64,000 nucleotides of DNA from Paenibacillus sp. RC67 (GCF_030020805.1 NZ_CP125098.1:5169501-5233500), one strand, 5' to 3'. Positions 9,107 to 18,359 are shown, counted from the stretch's first letter. The notes: a model not told the origin generated them from the sequence alone. A program made the numbers and translations.

Positions 9107-10007
9107 GGATGGATGAAGCCACCTCTTTTCCTTGCGATTTGGCAGCGGAGGGGACGGCCAGCTCTTGCATTTTGGATTTGGAACCCATTAATTTAGGGTC
9201 TAGAGCAGTTTGAAGCGCGTCGGATAAAAAGTTAACGGCCGACACGACAATCACGATGGCTAAACCCGGCGCAACCATGAGTTCCGGCCTGGAAAACATG
9301 ACCGCTCTCGCTTCATTCAGCATCATACCCCACTCCGCATGAGGTGCTTCAATGCCTAGTCCAAGGAAGGAAAACCCTGATATTTGCAAAATCATTGAAC
9401 CGAAGGAGCTGCTAGAAATTACCGCAATGTCAGGAAGCGAAACCGGTACAATATGCTTCACCATAATGCTCAAGTGATGGACGCCAAGCACCTTGGAGAA
9501 CCTTACATAGTCGGATTCGGCATATTGCATAACGGACGTTCGGATGATACGGGCAAACCAGGCCCATTTCATTAAGACAAATGCGATCAAAATATTTTCC
9601 AGCCCTGGACCTAACACGCCGATCACCGCCAATAACATCACATATCCCGGAAAAGAAAGCATAACGTCGCAAATTCTCATCACAACGGCATCCGTTTTCC
9701 CCCTGAAGTAACCTGCAATGAAGCCAAGAATGGCACCGAAGCATACCGATACGGTCAGCGCAACGAACACCCAGAGCATGCTGGGTCGAATTCCATAGAT
9801 TAATCGGGATAAGATGCACCGCCCCAAATGGTCGTTGCCTAATAGATATTCCCATGACGAAGTTGCAAATCGAAGCTCCATATGGATTTCTTCCGGGTCA
9901 TGCGGCGCCAAGTAAGGAGCCCCTAATCCGGCGATAACGGTTACGACGATAACGGATAAAGCTAGGACAGCCAGCTTGTCTTTCCATATTGTTTTAAATA
10001 ATGTCAT
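9099..10007 (-). CDS. cntC: ABC transporter permease CntC-like
   Basis: A 302-aa DppC/NikC-type permease. An N-terminal transmembrane segment (LAVLALSVIVVTVIAG) is followed by the family's HDPEEIHMELRF periplasmic stretch, with its YLLGNDHLGRCILSRLIYG motif, and five more membrane segments. The EAA loop lies around VLGVHHLSIMVKHIVP. The ATG directly abuts the cntB stop codon, so the two permease subunits are translationally coupled. Confidence 0.87.
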   Translation of the reverse strand: MTLFKTIWKDKLAVLALSVIVVTVIAGLGAPYLAPHDPEEIHMELRFATSSWEYLLGNDHLGRCILSRLIYGIRPSMLWVFVALTVSVCFGAILGFIAGYFRGKTDAVVMRICDVMLSFPGYVMLLAVIGVLGPGLENILIAFVLMKWAWFARIIRTSVMQYAESDYVRFSKVLGVHHLSIMVKHIVPVSLPDIAVISSSSFGSMILQISGFSFLGLGIEAPHAEWGMMLNEARAVMFSRPELMVAPGLAIVIVVSAVNFLSDALQTALDPKLMGSKSKMQELAVPSAAKSQGKEVASSIHV

Positions 10008-10940
10008 CTATAGTTCCTTCCTTAGCTTGGGATTCATCATCGTTTGGATCAAATCGGACACGGTGTTAAACAGCACAAAGGCTGCAGCCAGTACCAGGAC
10101 ATAGGCCTGTATGATAGGAAAGTCCCTGCTTAGGATGGATTTTACGGTTAATGTCCCTAGCCCGGGCCAGGCAAACAGATTTTCCACAACGACCGTGCTT
10201 CCCAGGATGGTCGGAATCGCCATACAAAACACTGAGACGGCCACCTGCAAGGAATTCCTTACGATGTGCATCGTAATTTTGCTCTCCGGCAAGCCGCAGG
10301 CTCTACCGTACAGCACATAGTCTTCATTTAAATTGCTTAACATCGAGCTCCGGATGACACGAAAGTAAATGCCCGCATAACCGATCGTCATGACGGCAAC
10401 CGGTAATACATAGCTTGGATATGAATCCATTCCGCTTGTAGGCAGCCAGCCGAGCTTGACGGAGAAACACCAGATCATTAGCGCAGCAAGCAAATACGAA
10501 GGCATGGAGGTCAGAACAAAAGTAACGCCTCGAACCGACTTGTCCAGTATATTTCCTTCTCGCAGCGCGCAGATGACACCGAGCGTAACGGACAGCACAA
10601 CAATGGCGATAACGGAAATTATGGTCAGCTTTAATGTATTGAGAAAAGCCGGACCAAGCAAGGTCCATACCGGCTTTCCTGTAACGTACGAGTTTCCAAA
10701 ATGAAGCTGCAAGCAGGAAAGGAGCCAATCCCAATAACGGGTCCAGAACGGCCGGTCCATTCCAAGAGTCGCTTTCGTCTCATTGATTAACTCATCCGTA
10801 ATGGTCGGTACCCCTTGCGCTTGTAATACCACTTCAGCCGGATCTAACGGCGAGAGATGGTTTAAACCAAACGTCAGAAATGAGCTAACTAAAAGCAAAG
10901 GAATCGATAATAGCAAGCGTTTGATGCAATATATTCCCAT
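10008..10940 (-). CDS. cntB: ABC transporter permease CntB-like
   Basis: A 310-aa DppB/NikB-type permease with six membrane segments, starting MGIYCIKRLLLSIPLLLVSS and containing the conserved N-terminal FGLNHLSPLDPA stretch and an EAA-type loop (ACGLPESKITMHIVRNSL). The reading frame extends upstream to 11096, but that would overlap cntA by about 130 bp. The ATG at 10940 has AAGGAG at 6-nt spacing and begins just before the first membrane segment. It pairs with CntC as the membrane channel. Confidence 0.88.
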   Translation of the reverse strand: MGIYCIKRLLLSIPLLLVSSFLTFGLNHLSPLDPAEVVLQAQGVPTITDELINETKATLGMDRPFWTRYWDWLLSCLQLHFGNSYVTGKPVWTLLGPAFLNTLKLTIISVIAIVVLSVTLGVICALREGNILDKSVRGVTFVLTSMPSYLLAALMIWCFSVKLGWLPTSGMDSYPSYVLPVAVMTIGYAGIYFRVIRSSMLSNLNEDYVLYGRACGLPESKITMHIVRNSLQVAVSVFCMAIPTILGSTVVVENLFAWPGLGTLTVKSILSRDFPIIQAYVLVLAAAFVLFNTVSDLIQTMMNPKLRKEL

Positions 10941-10962
10941 GGCGATCTCCTTTTTCTCACTT

Positions 10963-12570
10963 CTATTTAAAAACCATGCGTTCGAAGGGTAGTTCATATT
11001 GCGTTTGCTTAAAGGAGACGCCTTGCAAGCTTGTGGGAGCCACGACTGTGATGTTGCCGCTAGAAATCGGTATAAAGACGGCTTCATTTTGGACAATGGC
11101 TAAAATATCCGCATATAACGACTTCCGTTTGTTCTCATCCGTGGACACCATCACTTCATCGATTTTCTTGTAAAGCTCGTCTGCTTGTACTATGCCGCTT
11201 GTCGTATGGTAGTAAGAGGATTTGGAAGTAAAAGCGGCGATCGTGCTTACCGGGTCATAGGCTAGTCCCCATGTTTGATTGAACAGCAAATCATAGTCGC
11301 CTGTTGATCTCCTGTTTGCGATAGAAGAAGACTCTTCGCCTGCAAGATCCATTTGAACCCCTATTTTTTTCAACGTATTTTGAATGAATTCAGCTTGCGA
11401 TTTTTGCGATGAGGAATTCACATCATAATAAAGCTTCATCGTTAACGGAGCTCCGGCTTTCGTTCGGACTTTACCGTTATTTTCCTGTATCCATCCCGAT
11501 TGTTCCAACAGTGATTTAGCCTTATCCAAGTCATATTCCCGTTTCTTTAACTCGACATTGGCATAAGGGATGTTAGAAGAGAATAAGGTTTGGGCCGTTT
11601 TTTCCATACCGTTAAAGATTTGCTTGCTGATGGTTTCTCTGTCGATCGAATACCAGATCGCTTCGCGAACGGCTGTTTCATGAATGGGACTATCCTTTTT
11701 GCTGCTGTTGGCCACGATCATTTTCGTGTTCATCGGTTCGCTTCGAATCATTTGGTATTTCCCCGAATCAGTCAGCTGTTTCATTGCTTCGATATCAATG
11801 CTGTCTGCGCCACGATCATCCGTAAAGATGAAATTCACTTCACCTTTTTGCAGCGCCAAAAACGTCGTTTCCCCTGAGGGTAGAACCTTCGATGTTATTT
11901 TCTTTATCTTCGGTACGCCGCCCCAGTAATGTTCATTGGCCTCAAAGATGGCATACTGATCGGTTTTATGTTCGGTGAGCTTATAAGGCCCTGTTCCATG
12001 GTAGCCGTTAACTCCGTCTTTGGTTTCCCCGTTCATGAAATTTTTAGGCGAGATGAATACATAAGGCCTGGTCATAGACAGCTCGGCCAAAGCCGGGTAA
12101 TAAGGCTCCGATAGCACCAGCTCTACGGTATGCTCATCGATGACGTTGACGCTCACGATCTTAGTAGACAATTTGATCCAGGAATGCTTGTTCGGATTAT
12201 GCTGTACGGCTTCTATGTTCTTCTTCACCGCTTCCGAGTTAAACGGCTCCCCGTCATGGAAGGACACATTCTTTCTTAAATGGAAGGTGTATACTTTGCC
12301 ATCTTTGGAAATATCCCAGGATTCGGCCAGCAGCGGCTTGATGCCATCCTTCGTATTTTCAACCAGCGATTCGTATACCATCCCTTGAGCGGGCATGGAG
12401 CCTGCATATAAATGCGGATTCATATCATTGATATCCTTTGCTGTAGCGTAGACCAGCTCTTCGGTTTTATTCATTAACCCCGTTTTGGCAGCATTCCCTC
12501 CAGTGCATCCGGCCAGCCATGCTATGGACATTATGAAAACCGCTATTACAATCAACATTCTTTTTATCAT
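10963..12570 (-). CDS. cntA: Opine-metallophore-binding lipoprotein CntA-like
   Basis: A 535-aa family-5 solute-binding lipoprotein: signal peptide with lipobox LAGC (Cys22), ESLVENTKDGIKPLLAESW, the VYTFHLRKNVSFHDGEPFN motif, GTGPYKL, and a C-terminal lobe with FIPISSGNITVVAP. Oligopeptide/nickel binding proteins have this length and order. As the first transport gene after the three biosynthesis genes, and before permeases and ATPases, it matches CntA, which binds the staphylopine-metal complex in S. aureus. Candidate ligand-binding residues such as the Arg in TRPYVF would need a structural alignment. Confidence 0.88.
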   Translation of the reverse strand: MIKRMLIVIAVFIMSIAWLAGCTGGNAAKTGLMNKTEELVYATAKDINDMNPHLYAGSMPAQGMVYESLVENTKDGIKPLLAESWDISKDGKVYTFHLRKNVSFHDGEPFNSEAVKKNIEAVQHNPNKHSWIKLSTKIVSVNVIDEHTVELVLSEPYYPALAELSMTRPYVFISPKNFMNGETKDGVNGYHGTGPYKLTEHKTDQYAIFEANEHYWGGVPKIKKITSKVLPSGETTFLALQKGEVNFIFTDDRGADSIDIEAMKQLTDSGKYQMIRSEPMNTKMIVANSSKKDSPIHETAVREAIWYSIDRETISKQIFNGMEKTAQTLFSSNIPYANVELKKREYDLDKAKSLLEQSGWIQENNGKVRTKAGAPLTMKLYYDVNSSSQKSQAEFIQNTLKKIGVQMDLAGEESSSIANRRSTGDYDLLFNQTWGLAYDPVSTIAAFTSKSSYYHTTSGIVQADELYKKIDEVMVSTDENKRKSLYADILAIVQNEAVFIPISSGNITVVAPTSLQGVSFKQTQYELPFERMVFK

Positions 12571-12602
12571 GTCGTATCCTCCTAATAATAACGCGCACGT
12601 CC

Positions 12603-13910
12603 CTAATGCGGCGTTCTGGAACCTATTCTTTTCTCGATATCGCTGTATATTCTCTTCAAATCTTCCTCAAAACTTTGCACGATGAAGGCATCCGACAACA
12701 ATTCCCCCTTAAGGGATCGGGCTGCTTCCGCCAGTTTACGCTCGTAGACGGCAAGGAATGAATCAATCGTCGGGCAGCTCGTACCCGTATATTTCGCAAT
12801 GCCTTGAATGATTTTGATCCGGTAGTAATCTTCCTTAGGCATTCGAGGAATATCCCACTGCCCTTCCCTGTTCATAAAGATCGACCGAATGGGGACGGCA
12901 GAGAAATCAAAATAGCGCCCCTCAGTATCTGGATCGGAAAAGGGATCTATTAATAGTGACGTGTAACGGATATACAATAAATATTCTTGATGAATCGTCT
13001 CCAAATCAACGAAATGATCGATATCATAGCGCGATATACTCTCTGATCTGACCGGATAATTATCATCAATCATAAACTTGATCAGATTGACACCTTGTAT
13101 ATTCAACCTACCAACAATGTTCGTGATTTCTTTCCATCCGGCCAGCATATTGCGAATCAAATCCTGGGTGATGGGGCCTTCGGGAAACATTTTGTACACA
13201 TATTTCTTTGCTGCGTTGTTTCCAAATATCGCGTTCAATGAAAAATCATTCATAAAAAGCGGGGGATGAACATATAAAGAAATGTTTCTCGTTTCCGCTT
13301 CGATCGGAGAAGGCATAACCTCCAAGTTTATTCCCAGCTGCTCATACAGCTCGCAAAGACGCTTGACGTTATCGGAAGTTTCGAGCGTCGAGCCTATGTA
13401 CACTTTTTTCTTCATGCCGGTCGTGATCACATGGTTCGAAGGCTTATCATTCATCCAACGCGTATCTCCAAGATAGGTAGAAAAGCTTATAATTTCTGCC
13501 TCCGAAGAGATCTCACTCATATATTGGCGTAGTAAGCTGTTGGAACCGAAGGTCGGAGAAACCAATAGGATGCACTTTACTTGCTTTATAAGCTGTATGC
13601 TCATTTGCTGTAAAACCTTGAGGTAAGCGTCCGTCGTCACGGATAAAATAACCGTATCCCATTCATCCGTAATCGTATCATAGCCACGAAATATTCGATC
13701 AATTACACAATCGCCTTCCAACTGGCGATGCTTTTCATTCTGAATACCGACGTGAATACGCCGGTTATTTTGCTGAAGCGCCGTGAAGAACGATTCCGAA
13801 CGAACGGATTCTCGTCCGACGATTCCAACATGACAGTTCAGCCGGTTTTTGAACAAGACGGCAAGCTGAATGGTAGCAGGACCCGTTCCCAATAGTAATA
13901 TTCGTTTCAA
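12603..13910 (-). CDS. cntM: Opine dehydrogenase CntM (staphylopine synthase-like)
   Basis: A 435-aa NAD(P)H-dependent enzyme that would reductively condense a 2-oxo acid with the CntL product. The dinucleotide site is LLLGTGPATIQLA at residues 5-17. The C-terminal opine-dehydrogenase domain has YVHPPLFMNDFSLNAIF, VYKMFPEGPIT and YLLYIRYTSLLIDPFS, all closely matching staphylococcal CntM as remembered. Arg33 sits where S. aureus CntM has the Arg that favours NADPH. Asp149 in STYLGDTR aligns with Asp150 of S. aureus, the residue reported to select pyruvate over 2-oxoglutarate. TTG start at 13910 with AGAGG 10 nt upstream; no better start exists. It lies 30 bp after cntL. Confidence 0.92.
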   Translation of the reverse strand: MKRILLLGTGPATIQLAVLFKNRLNCHVGIVGRESVRSESFFTALQQNNRRIHVGIQNEKHRQLEGDCVIDRIFRGYDTITDEWDTVILSVTTDAYLKVLQQMSIQLIKQVKCILLVSPTFGSNSLLRQYMSEISSEAEIISFSTYLGDTRWMNDKPSNHVITTGMKKKVYIGSTLETSDNVKRLCELYEQLGINLEVMPSPIEAETRNISLYVHPPLFMNDFSLNAIFGNNAAKKYVYKMFPEGPITQDLIRNMLAGWKEITNIVGRLNIQGVNLIKFMIDDNYPVRSESISRYDIDHFVDLETIHQEYLLYIRYTSLLIDPFSDPDTEGRYFDFSAVPIRSIFMNREGQWDIPRMPKEDYYRIKIIQGIAKYTGTSCPTIDSFLAVYERKLAEAARSLKGELLSDAFIVQSFEEDLKRIYSDIEKRIGSRTPH

Positions 13911-13940
13911 ATCAATCTTGCCTCTTCCTCTATGTACACC

Positions 13941-14735
13941 CTATGCTTTTTGGTACAGCGCGATATCAAACACATGGTCGGGACGCAGGATGGTATCTAC
14001 CAGCCTCCATTTACGTCCATCGACATCCTGCATGGGGAAATTGAATAAAGACTTCAACCGGTTGCCATATCTCATCGCCACGACCACTTGCTCCTGAGTT
14101 AACGAATGCAGACGGTCTAGCAGAACATACTTATTCGAAACCGTTGAGCTAAAAACGATATGGGTCGCATCCTTCACCCAATCAAGATGTTCAATGGAAG
14201 CATTCTCGAGTCTAATACGCAGCCCGCTTCCCAGCATATTCGCAACCCTTCGACCGAGCTCGATAGCCTCGCTATCGATGTCTATACCCATCACTTCTGC
14301 ATTTGTACGCTTAGCAATTAACAAGGGCGTCATGGGAAATGAACCCGAGCCTACCATGAACACCTTGGAATCAGGGCTGACTTGAAAGCTTCCGAATTCT
14401 TGCTCGATGCAGGATTCAATATTACGGAAGTAGTCGGTTCGATCGGTCTCCCCGCTCAGCAGCTTCAAGGCGCGGTATTTCTCCATTACCGCAACGCATC
14501 GCGCCGACGTCTTCCTTAACTCAGCTGCTAGCTGGAGAGTCTCGCTCAAGGATTGCCTTTCCAGCTGTTCCCAAGCATCCTGGTTTCGCTTGTTTGTGAT
14601 GAAAGCGGAATAGTCATCGACGACCTGCTCTAATTCCGAGCTGTTCCGGATGGTGCCGTCATATTGTTCAGCCAAATTTATGAATTTATTTAAATAATCC
14701 GTCAATAGTTGCTGAAGCCATACGGTTGTCGTCAA
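13941..14735 (-). CDS. cntL: Nicotianamine-synthase-like aminobutyryl transferase CntL
   Basis: A 264-aa nicotianamine-synthase-family protein, which would transfer the aminobutyrate part of S-adenosylmethionine onto (D-)histidine. The SAM-binding core is VFMVGSGSFPMTPLLIAKR followed by GIDIDSEAIELGRR, typical of the NAS/CntL fold, after an N-terminal helical region. Length is close to S. aureus CntL. The start is TTG at 14735, 3-4 nt after GGGGCGGAAGAA; no ATG or GTG fits. It lies between cntK and cntM, 42 bp after cntK. Confidence 0.9.
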   Translation of the reverse strand: MTTTVWLQQLLTDYLNKFINLAEQYDGTIRNSSELEQVVDDYSAFITNKRNQDAWEQLERQSLSETLQLAAELRKTSARCVAVMEKYRALKLLSGETDRTDYFRNIESCIEQEFGSFQVSPDSKVFMVGSGSFPMTPLLIAKRTNAEVMGIDIDSEAIELGRRVANMLGSGLRIRLENASIEHLDWVKDATHIVFSSTVSNKYVLLDRLHSLTQEQVVVAMRYGNRLKSLFNFPMQDVDGRKWRLVDTILRPDHVFDIALYQKA

Positions 14736-14777
14736 TTCTTCCGCCCCGTTTCTATGGAATTCTAAGTATCGTTAATC

Positions 14778-15611
14778 TCAAATATGGATATAAGCCTTGC
14801 CTTGAGCGACAATTTCGACGGAACCTTCAATTCGGAGATTCGTTACCTCATCCTGATAACAATCGGCCGTAACATGAATCGTGCCGCCTGGTTGCCTGAT
14901 AGGGACAGCTATAGCTGCTTGGCGAATCCAGGAGAGATAGGCCCCAAGGGAAGCCGTACCCGACCCGCAGCCTCTTTCCCAGATCATACTGTCTAAAGGC
15001 GGTACATAAATGAGAGGAGCCAACTCATGAGAGTCGGACTTGAACAATAAAACACCAATTAAGTTCGCACCTAACACTACCCCCAGTAGCTTGGCAAGGC
15101 CTTGGGCCTTGTTTCTCATCGTCAGATCAAACTGCTCGACTTCGATTACAATATGCAGAAAATCATGGTACCTCACAATAGCAATATCCAAATCGTCGCC
15201 CTCGTAATTGAGTGTCTTTTTCTCAATTTTATTAGGGATTGGCATGGAAACTTGGCATACATATTGCTCTTTGATTTTTTTCACTTGGCACGCGATGAAT
15301 TGTTCTGTTCCCGATGCTTCTAATTCGATATTCATCCAATCGTTATGTACTATTCCTCGTTCAGATGCTATAAGTGCGGCCAATGCCATGCATGCATTTC
15401 CGCAAAACTCACCTCCCGCCATTTGAAGATGCGCAGCAGCTCCATGATGAATCGGTTCTTCGATGAAGCCTACTTGTTCAGCATACACGTGGTCATAAGA
15501 CATCATTTTTGATGCAATGTATGCATACTCATTAATTGGATGCTGTGTCCTTACAAGAATGGTCATGTTTTGAGTAGGATTGAATTTTACAAACTCAATT
15601 TCCAATTTCAT
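14778..15611 (-). CDS. cntK: Histidine racemase CntK (DapF-like)
   Basis: A 277-aa protein of the diaminopimelate-epimerase fold that would convert L- to D-histidine. It has the two catalytic cysteines of that fold: Cys70 in GGEFCGNACMA and Cys215 in ERGCGSGTASLGAYL, plus the His/Glu-rich strands of the two halves. The frame can also start at a GTG two codons earlier (15617). The ATG at 15611 is preferred because AGGAG lies 9 nt before it, against 3 nt for the GTG. First gene of the cnt operon, about 75 nt after a strong promoter carrying a Zur-like box. Its presence predicts a D-His-containing metallophore (staphylopine or bacillopaline type). Confidence 0.9.
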   Translation of the reverse strand: MKLEIEFVKFNPTQNMTILVRTQHPINEYAYIASKMMSYDHVYAEQVGFIEEPIHHGAAAHLQMAGGEFCGNACMALAALIASERGIVHNDWMNIELEASGTEQFIACQVKKIKEQYVCQVSMPIPNKIEKKTLNYEGDDLDIAIVRYHDFLHIVIEVEQFDLTMRNKAQGLAKLLGVVLGANLIGVLLFKSDSHELAPLIYVPPLDSMIWERGCGSGTASLGAYLSWIRQAAIAVPIRQPGGTIHVTADCYQDEVTNLRIEGSVEIVAQGKAYIHI

Positions 15612-15667
15612 CTCCACATTCTCCTAGACTTTTTTTTGAGCAGAGAATTCAACGAAAATACTTAATT

Positions 15668-15722
15668 GTAATTATTACTATTAATTGATGTAAATTATAA
15701 CCACTTTTTAATATAACGTCAA
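15668..15722 (-). promoter_or_regulatory. cnt operon promoter with Zur-like operator
   Basis: Minus strand: -35 TTGACG (15717-15722), 17-bp spacer, -10 TATAAT (15694-15699). Just downstream, over the expected transcription start, lies GTAATTATTAC (15668-15678). This is the exact inner core GTAATNATTAC of the Bacillus Zur box, though the flanking C/G are T here. Zur repression is known for the S. aureus cnt operon. No other gene was seen in 15612-15820. Confidence 0.75.
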
Positions 15723-15825
15723 TATCTGAAAATCAGAAACTTTTTTGTATTGTTCAGCAGCTGACGTGTCTAAGATTCGGTTGTAAATTGTAATTCTTTG
15801 ATAGCACGATCCGTCGGGAATAAAA

Positions 15826-15858
15826 ATAAAAAAAGAAGAGGCGAGCCGCCCCTTCCTT
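15826..15858 (-). terminator. Terminator of the MFS gene
   Basis: Minus strand: GGGGCG-GCT-CGCCTC stem followed by TTCTTTTTTTATTTTT, starting about 27 bp after the stop codon at 15885. Confidence 0.8.
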
Positions 15859-15884
15859 GATGTGTTGCTACTTTTACAATGGGT

Positions 15885-17108
15885 TCATGCGGTGTAAGAG
15901 TCTGCATACCGCAGTCGGCCGCTCTTTTCTTGACGCTTGAAAAAAATCCATAGCAAGAAAAATCCTACTACACCAATTAAAGTTAACCCGAAGCATATTT
16001 GATATAAGGTTGTCGGCCCCAGGTTCTCAAACATCCATCCTCCGACAACACCTGCCACAATTCCGGAAATGCCTCCCCAGGTTAAACCGTAAATCGCTTG
16101 ACCGCTTGAACGATAGGGACTAGGCACCAAATGCGAGGTTAGCTGAGTACCCATATAATAGTAGCCACCGAAGGTAACCGAATGCAGCAGCTGAATGAAT
16201 ACCACCTGGATTGCTGATGCAGCGTACGACATCAATAACCAGCGGAAGGAAAATAGCATCGCGATAATAATCACCCACCCCAGCATCGTACCGGACTGCT
16301 TCTTTAAGTAACGGTCCAGCAATAAAAATACAGGAACCTCCAAAATAGCGGTTGCGAATGCGGACCAGCCGACCATCGTATTTGAGCCGCCCAAATCACG
16401 TATATATATAGAAATGAAAGTAAGGTTGATAGAGTTAGGAATGGAAATCAATACACCTAGAATGACAAAGGTAATAAAAAATTTATTTTTAAAAACCTGC
16501 AAGTACCCTTTATTCGTAAATTTCTCTTTTAATCCCCGTTCATTGCCGCTTGGAAGGAGGAATGTGAAGCAGATGGCCATCAGCATCATGAAATCAAATA
16601 CAATCCATAACTGCCGAATTCCAAGCCAGCCAATAATGGGCCCCGCCGCAACTGCAATAAGCGCCCAACCAAGCGAGCCCCACGCTCGAATCTCACCAAA
16701 CTTATGTTTGGTCCCATCAATCACATTGAGAATCAAACTATTGGATTGTGTAAACAGCGGGCTTTGAAAAGCAAAGAAAAAGAGCATCAAGCTATAAATC
16801 CACACGTAATTTTCCGCTAAAAACACAAACTGCATACAGATGAAGTTACCTACTAAGCAAATTATAAGAATTCTTTTATTATTGCGTATTTTATCTGCAA
16901 AATACGCCCATAGCGGGTTGGCGACCAAACCAATTAACGGCCCACCTGAAACAAGCAGACCAATCTGAACCTTGGAAATGCCGAGGTTTTGCAAGTATAA
17001 AGCAAAAAAAGTACTATAGATGGCAATTGCACCATACACAACAAAATTGAAAACTTTAAGCATCCTTAACATCTGATTACCAACAATCCGTACGTTTTCT
17101 TCCGGCAC
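15885..17108 (-). CDS. MFS transporter (sugar/PPP-type)
   Basis: A 407-aa, 12-segment major facilitator protein starting with a short cytoplasmic tail and FNFVVYGAIAIYSTFFALYL. It belongs to the MFS_1-like/PPP branch (oligosaccharide or 3-phenylpropionate type; PLWAYFADKIRNNKR loop, FGEIRAWGSLGWA in the middle). GTG start at 17108, 7 nt after GGAGAGGGG. A terminator lies between it and the dehydrogenase upstream, and no separate promoter was recognised, so it may depend on readthrough. It may carry a breakdown product or related sugar of the adjacent lpl-like operon; the substrate is unknown. Confidence 0.82.
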   Translation of the reverse strand: MPEENVRIVGNQMLRMLKVFNFVVYGAIAIYSTFFALYLQNLGISKVQIGLLVSGGPLIGLVANPLWAYFADKIRNNKRILIICLVGNFICMQFVFLAENYVWIYSLMLFFFAFQSPLFTQSNSLILNVIDGTKHKFGEIRAWGSLGWALIAVAAGPIIGWLGIRQLWIVFDFMMLMAICFTFLLPSGNERGLKEKFTNKGYLQVFKNKFFITFVILGVLISIPNSINLTFISIYIRDLGGSNTMVGWSAFATAILEVPVFLLLDRYLKKQSGTMLGWVIIIAMLFSFRWLLMSYAASAIQVVFIQLLHSVTFGGYYYMGTQLTSHLVPSPYRSSGQAIYGLTWGGISGIVAGVVGGWMFENLGPTTLYQICFGLTLIGVVGFFLLWIFFKRQEKSGRLRYADSYTA

Positions 17109-17132
17109 GCGTAATCCCCTCTCCTCTCACAA

Positions 17133-17168
17133 CTGAAAAAAAGTCCCCCGCAGCAAGCGCTGCAGGGT
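17133..17168 (-). terminator. Terminator after the dehydrogenase of the lpl-like operon
   Basis: Minus strand: CCCTGCAG and CTGCGGGG arms around CGCTTG, followed by GACTTTTTTT. It lies between the dehydrogenase stop (17191) and the MFS start (17108) and would reduce transcription into the MFS gene. Confidence 0.75.
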
Positions 17169-17190
17169 TTATCCAGACCGTCTTTACATT

Positions 17191-18318
17191 TTATACGCAA
17201 ACAAGTGTGGATTTGGAATGCGCTGCAATTTCATCTGCCGTCACTTCACGACCCAGTTTGTCAGACAAATAGATGCCCTCACTAATCATCATCGTTTTCA
17301 GTGCAATCTCGGCCGTTGGAAGCAGGGATACTTTTCCTTGCAAAGCTGCAATCCAGTGCTCCTGCGAAGAGTTATATGCCGTATAGTTTTCCCTGATACC
17401 GCTCCAGCGACGGCTCATAATGTTCAAATTTACCGTACTGTCCAAATCGATGTCACATACAGTCGAATGATAGGAAAACGGCGTTTGTAGCAGATTGGGA
17501 TTGCTGACCGGGAATCGTATCCCTCCCTTATTGCCTACCAGACTTGGCCCCTCGAAACCATCTAATTGAATGGACCAGGCTTCAATAATATCCATGGTAG
17601 CCCCGCCTTCAAAATGGACTAAGCCTACCCCTAGCTCCTCCACATCAAACTCCGATTCTGCACGACGGACAGGGTCCATATCCATTTCTTGATAGATTTT
17701 ACCTGACACACGCTCCAGCTTGGGGATTCCCATTAAATATAATAGCTGCGCAATATGATAAACGCCCATATCTATTAGGGCTCCACCAGCTGCAGTTTCC
17801 TTCCGATTGAAAAATTTCGTGCCGTATCCATCTACGAACGGACGACCTCTGCGACGGAAGCCTGTTGCTCTTGCGTGATACAGCTTTCCTAAAGCACCGC
17901 CTTCAATTAGCGCCATAGCTGCATGGGTTTCTTTCTTGTATAAAGTGTTGAGCTGGATGTGCAGCATATTGCCTGTATCTTCTGCTGTGTCCAACATGGT
18001 TTGGCCATCATAATACGTGCCTGCAATGGGCTTCTCGCAATAAACGTGTTTACCGGCGCGCAATGCCTCATTCGTTACCGGTGCATGAAAATTATTATGA
18101 AGGCATACATCGACGGCCTCAATATCATCGCGTTGGAGCAGCTCGCGGAAATCTGTATAAATATCAGGGACATTGAACTGGCTTGCAACCCGCCGTGCCG
18201 CCTCCTCATTAATATCACATACTGCAACCACTTCGGCATCTTCAATTTCTGCATATCTTTGTAAATGGGTAATACCAATTAATCCTACTCCGATAATGCC
18301 GATCCGAACTTTACTCAT
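17191..18318 (-). CDS. Gfo/Idh/MocA family oxidoreductase
   Basis: A 375-aa dehydrogenase with Rossmann motif RIGIIGVGLIGITH, the YCEKPIAG motif near residue 94 and GGALIDMGVYHIAQLLYLMG, which holds the catalytic-type His. Closest in style to myo-inositol/scyllo-inositol or glucoside-3-dehydrogenases. It lies 41 bp after the TIM-barrel isomerase gene and is the fifth gene after the two transporter permeases and binding protein, so it probably acts on the imported sugar. Substrate not determinable from sequence alone. Confidence 0.87.
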   Translation of the reverse strand: MSKVRIGIIGVGLIGITHLQRYAEIEDAEVVAVCDINEEAARRVASQFNVPDIYTDFRELLQRDDIEAVDVCLHNNFHAPVTNEALRAGKHVYCEKPIAGTYYDGQTMLDTAEDTGNMLHIQLNTLYKKETHAAMALIEGGALGKLYHARATGFRRRGRPFVDGYGTKFFNRKETAAGGALIDMGVYHIAQLLYLMGIPKLERVSGKIYQEMDMDPVRRAESEFDVEELGVGLVHFEGGATMDIIEAWSIQLDGFEGPSLVGNKGGIRFPVSNPNLLQTPFSYHSTVCDIDLDSTVNLNIMSRRWSGIRENYTAYNSSQEHWIAALQGKVSLLPTAEIALKTMMISEGIYLSDKLGREVTADEIAAHSKSTLVCV

Positions 18319-18359
18319 GGCTATCTCTCCTTTTGGTTCAACCTTAATGGTTGTATTGT

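Noticed and set aside
10941..11096. N-terminal extension of the CntB reading frame
   Set aside because: It overlaps the 3' end of cntA, has no ribosome site, and precedes the natural MGIYCIKRLLL membrane start with a good AAGGAG.
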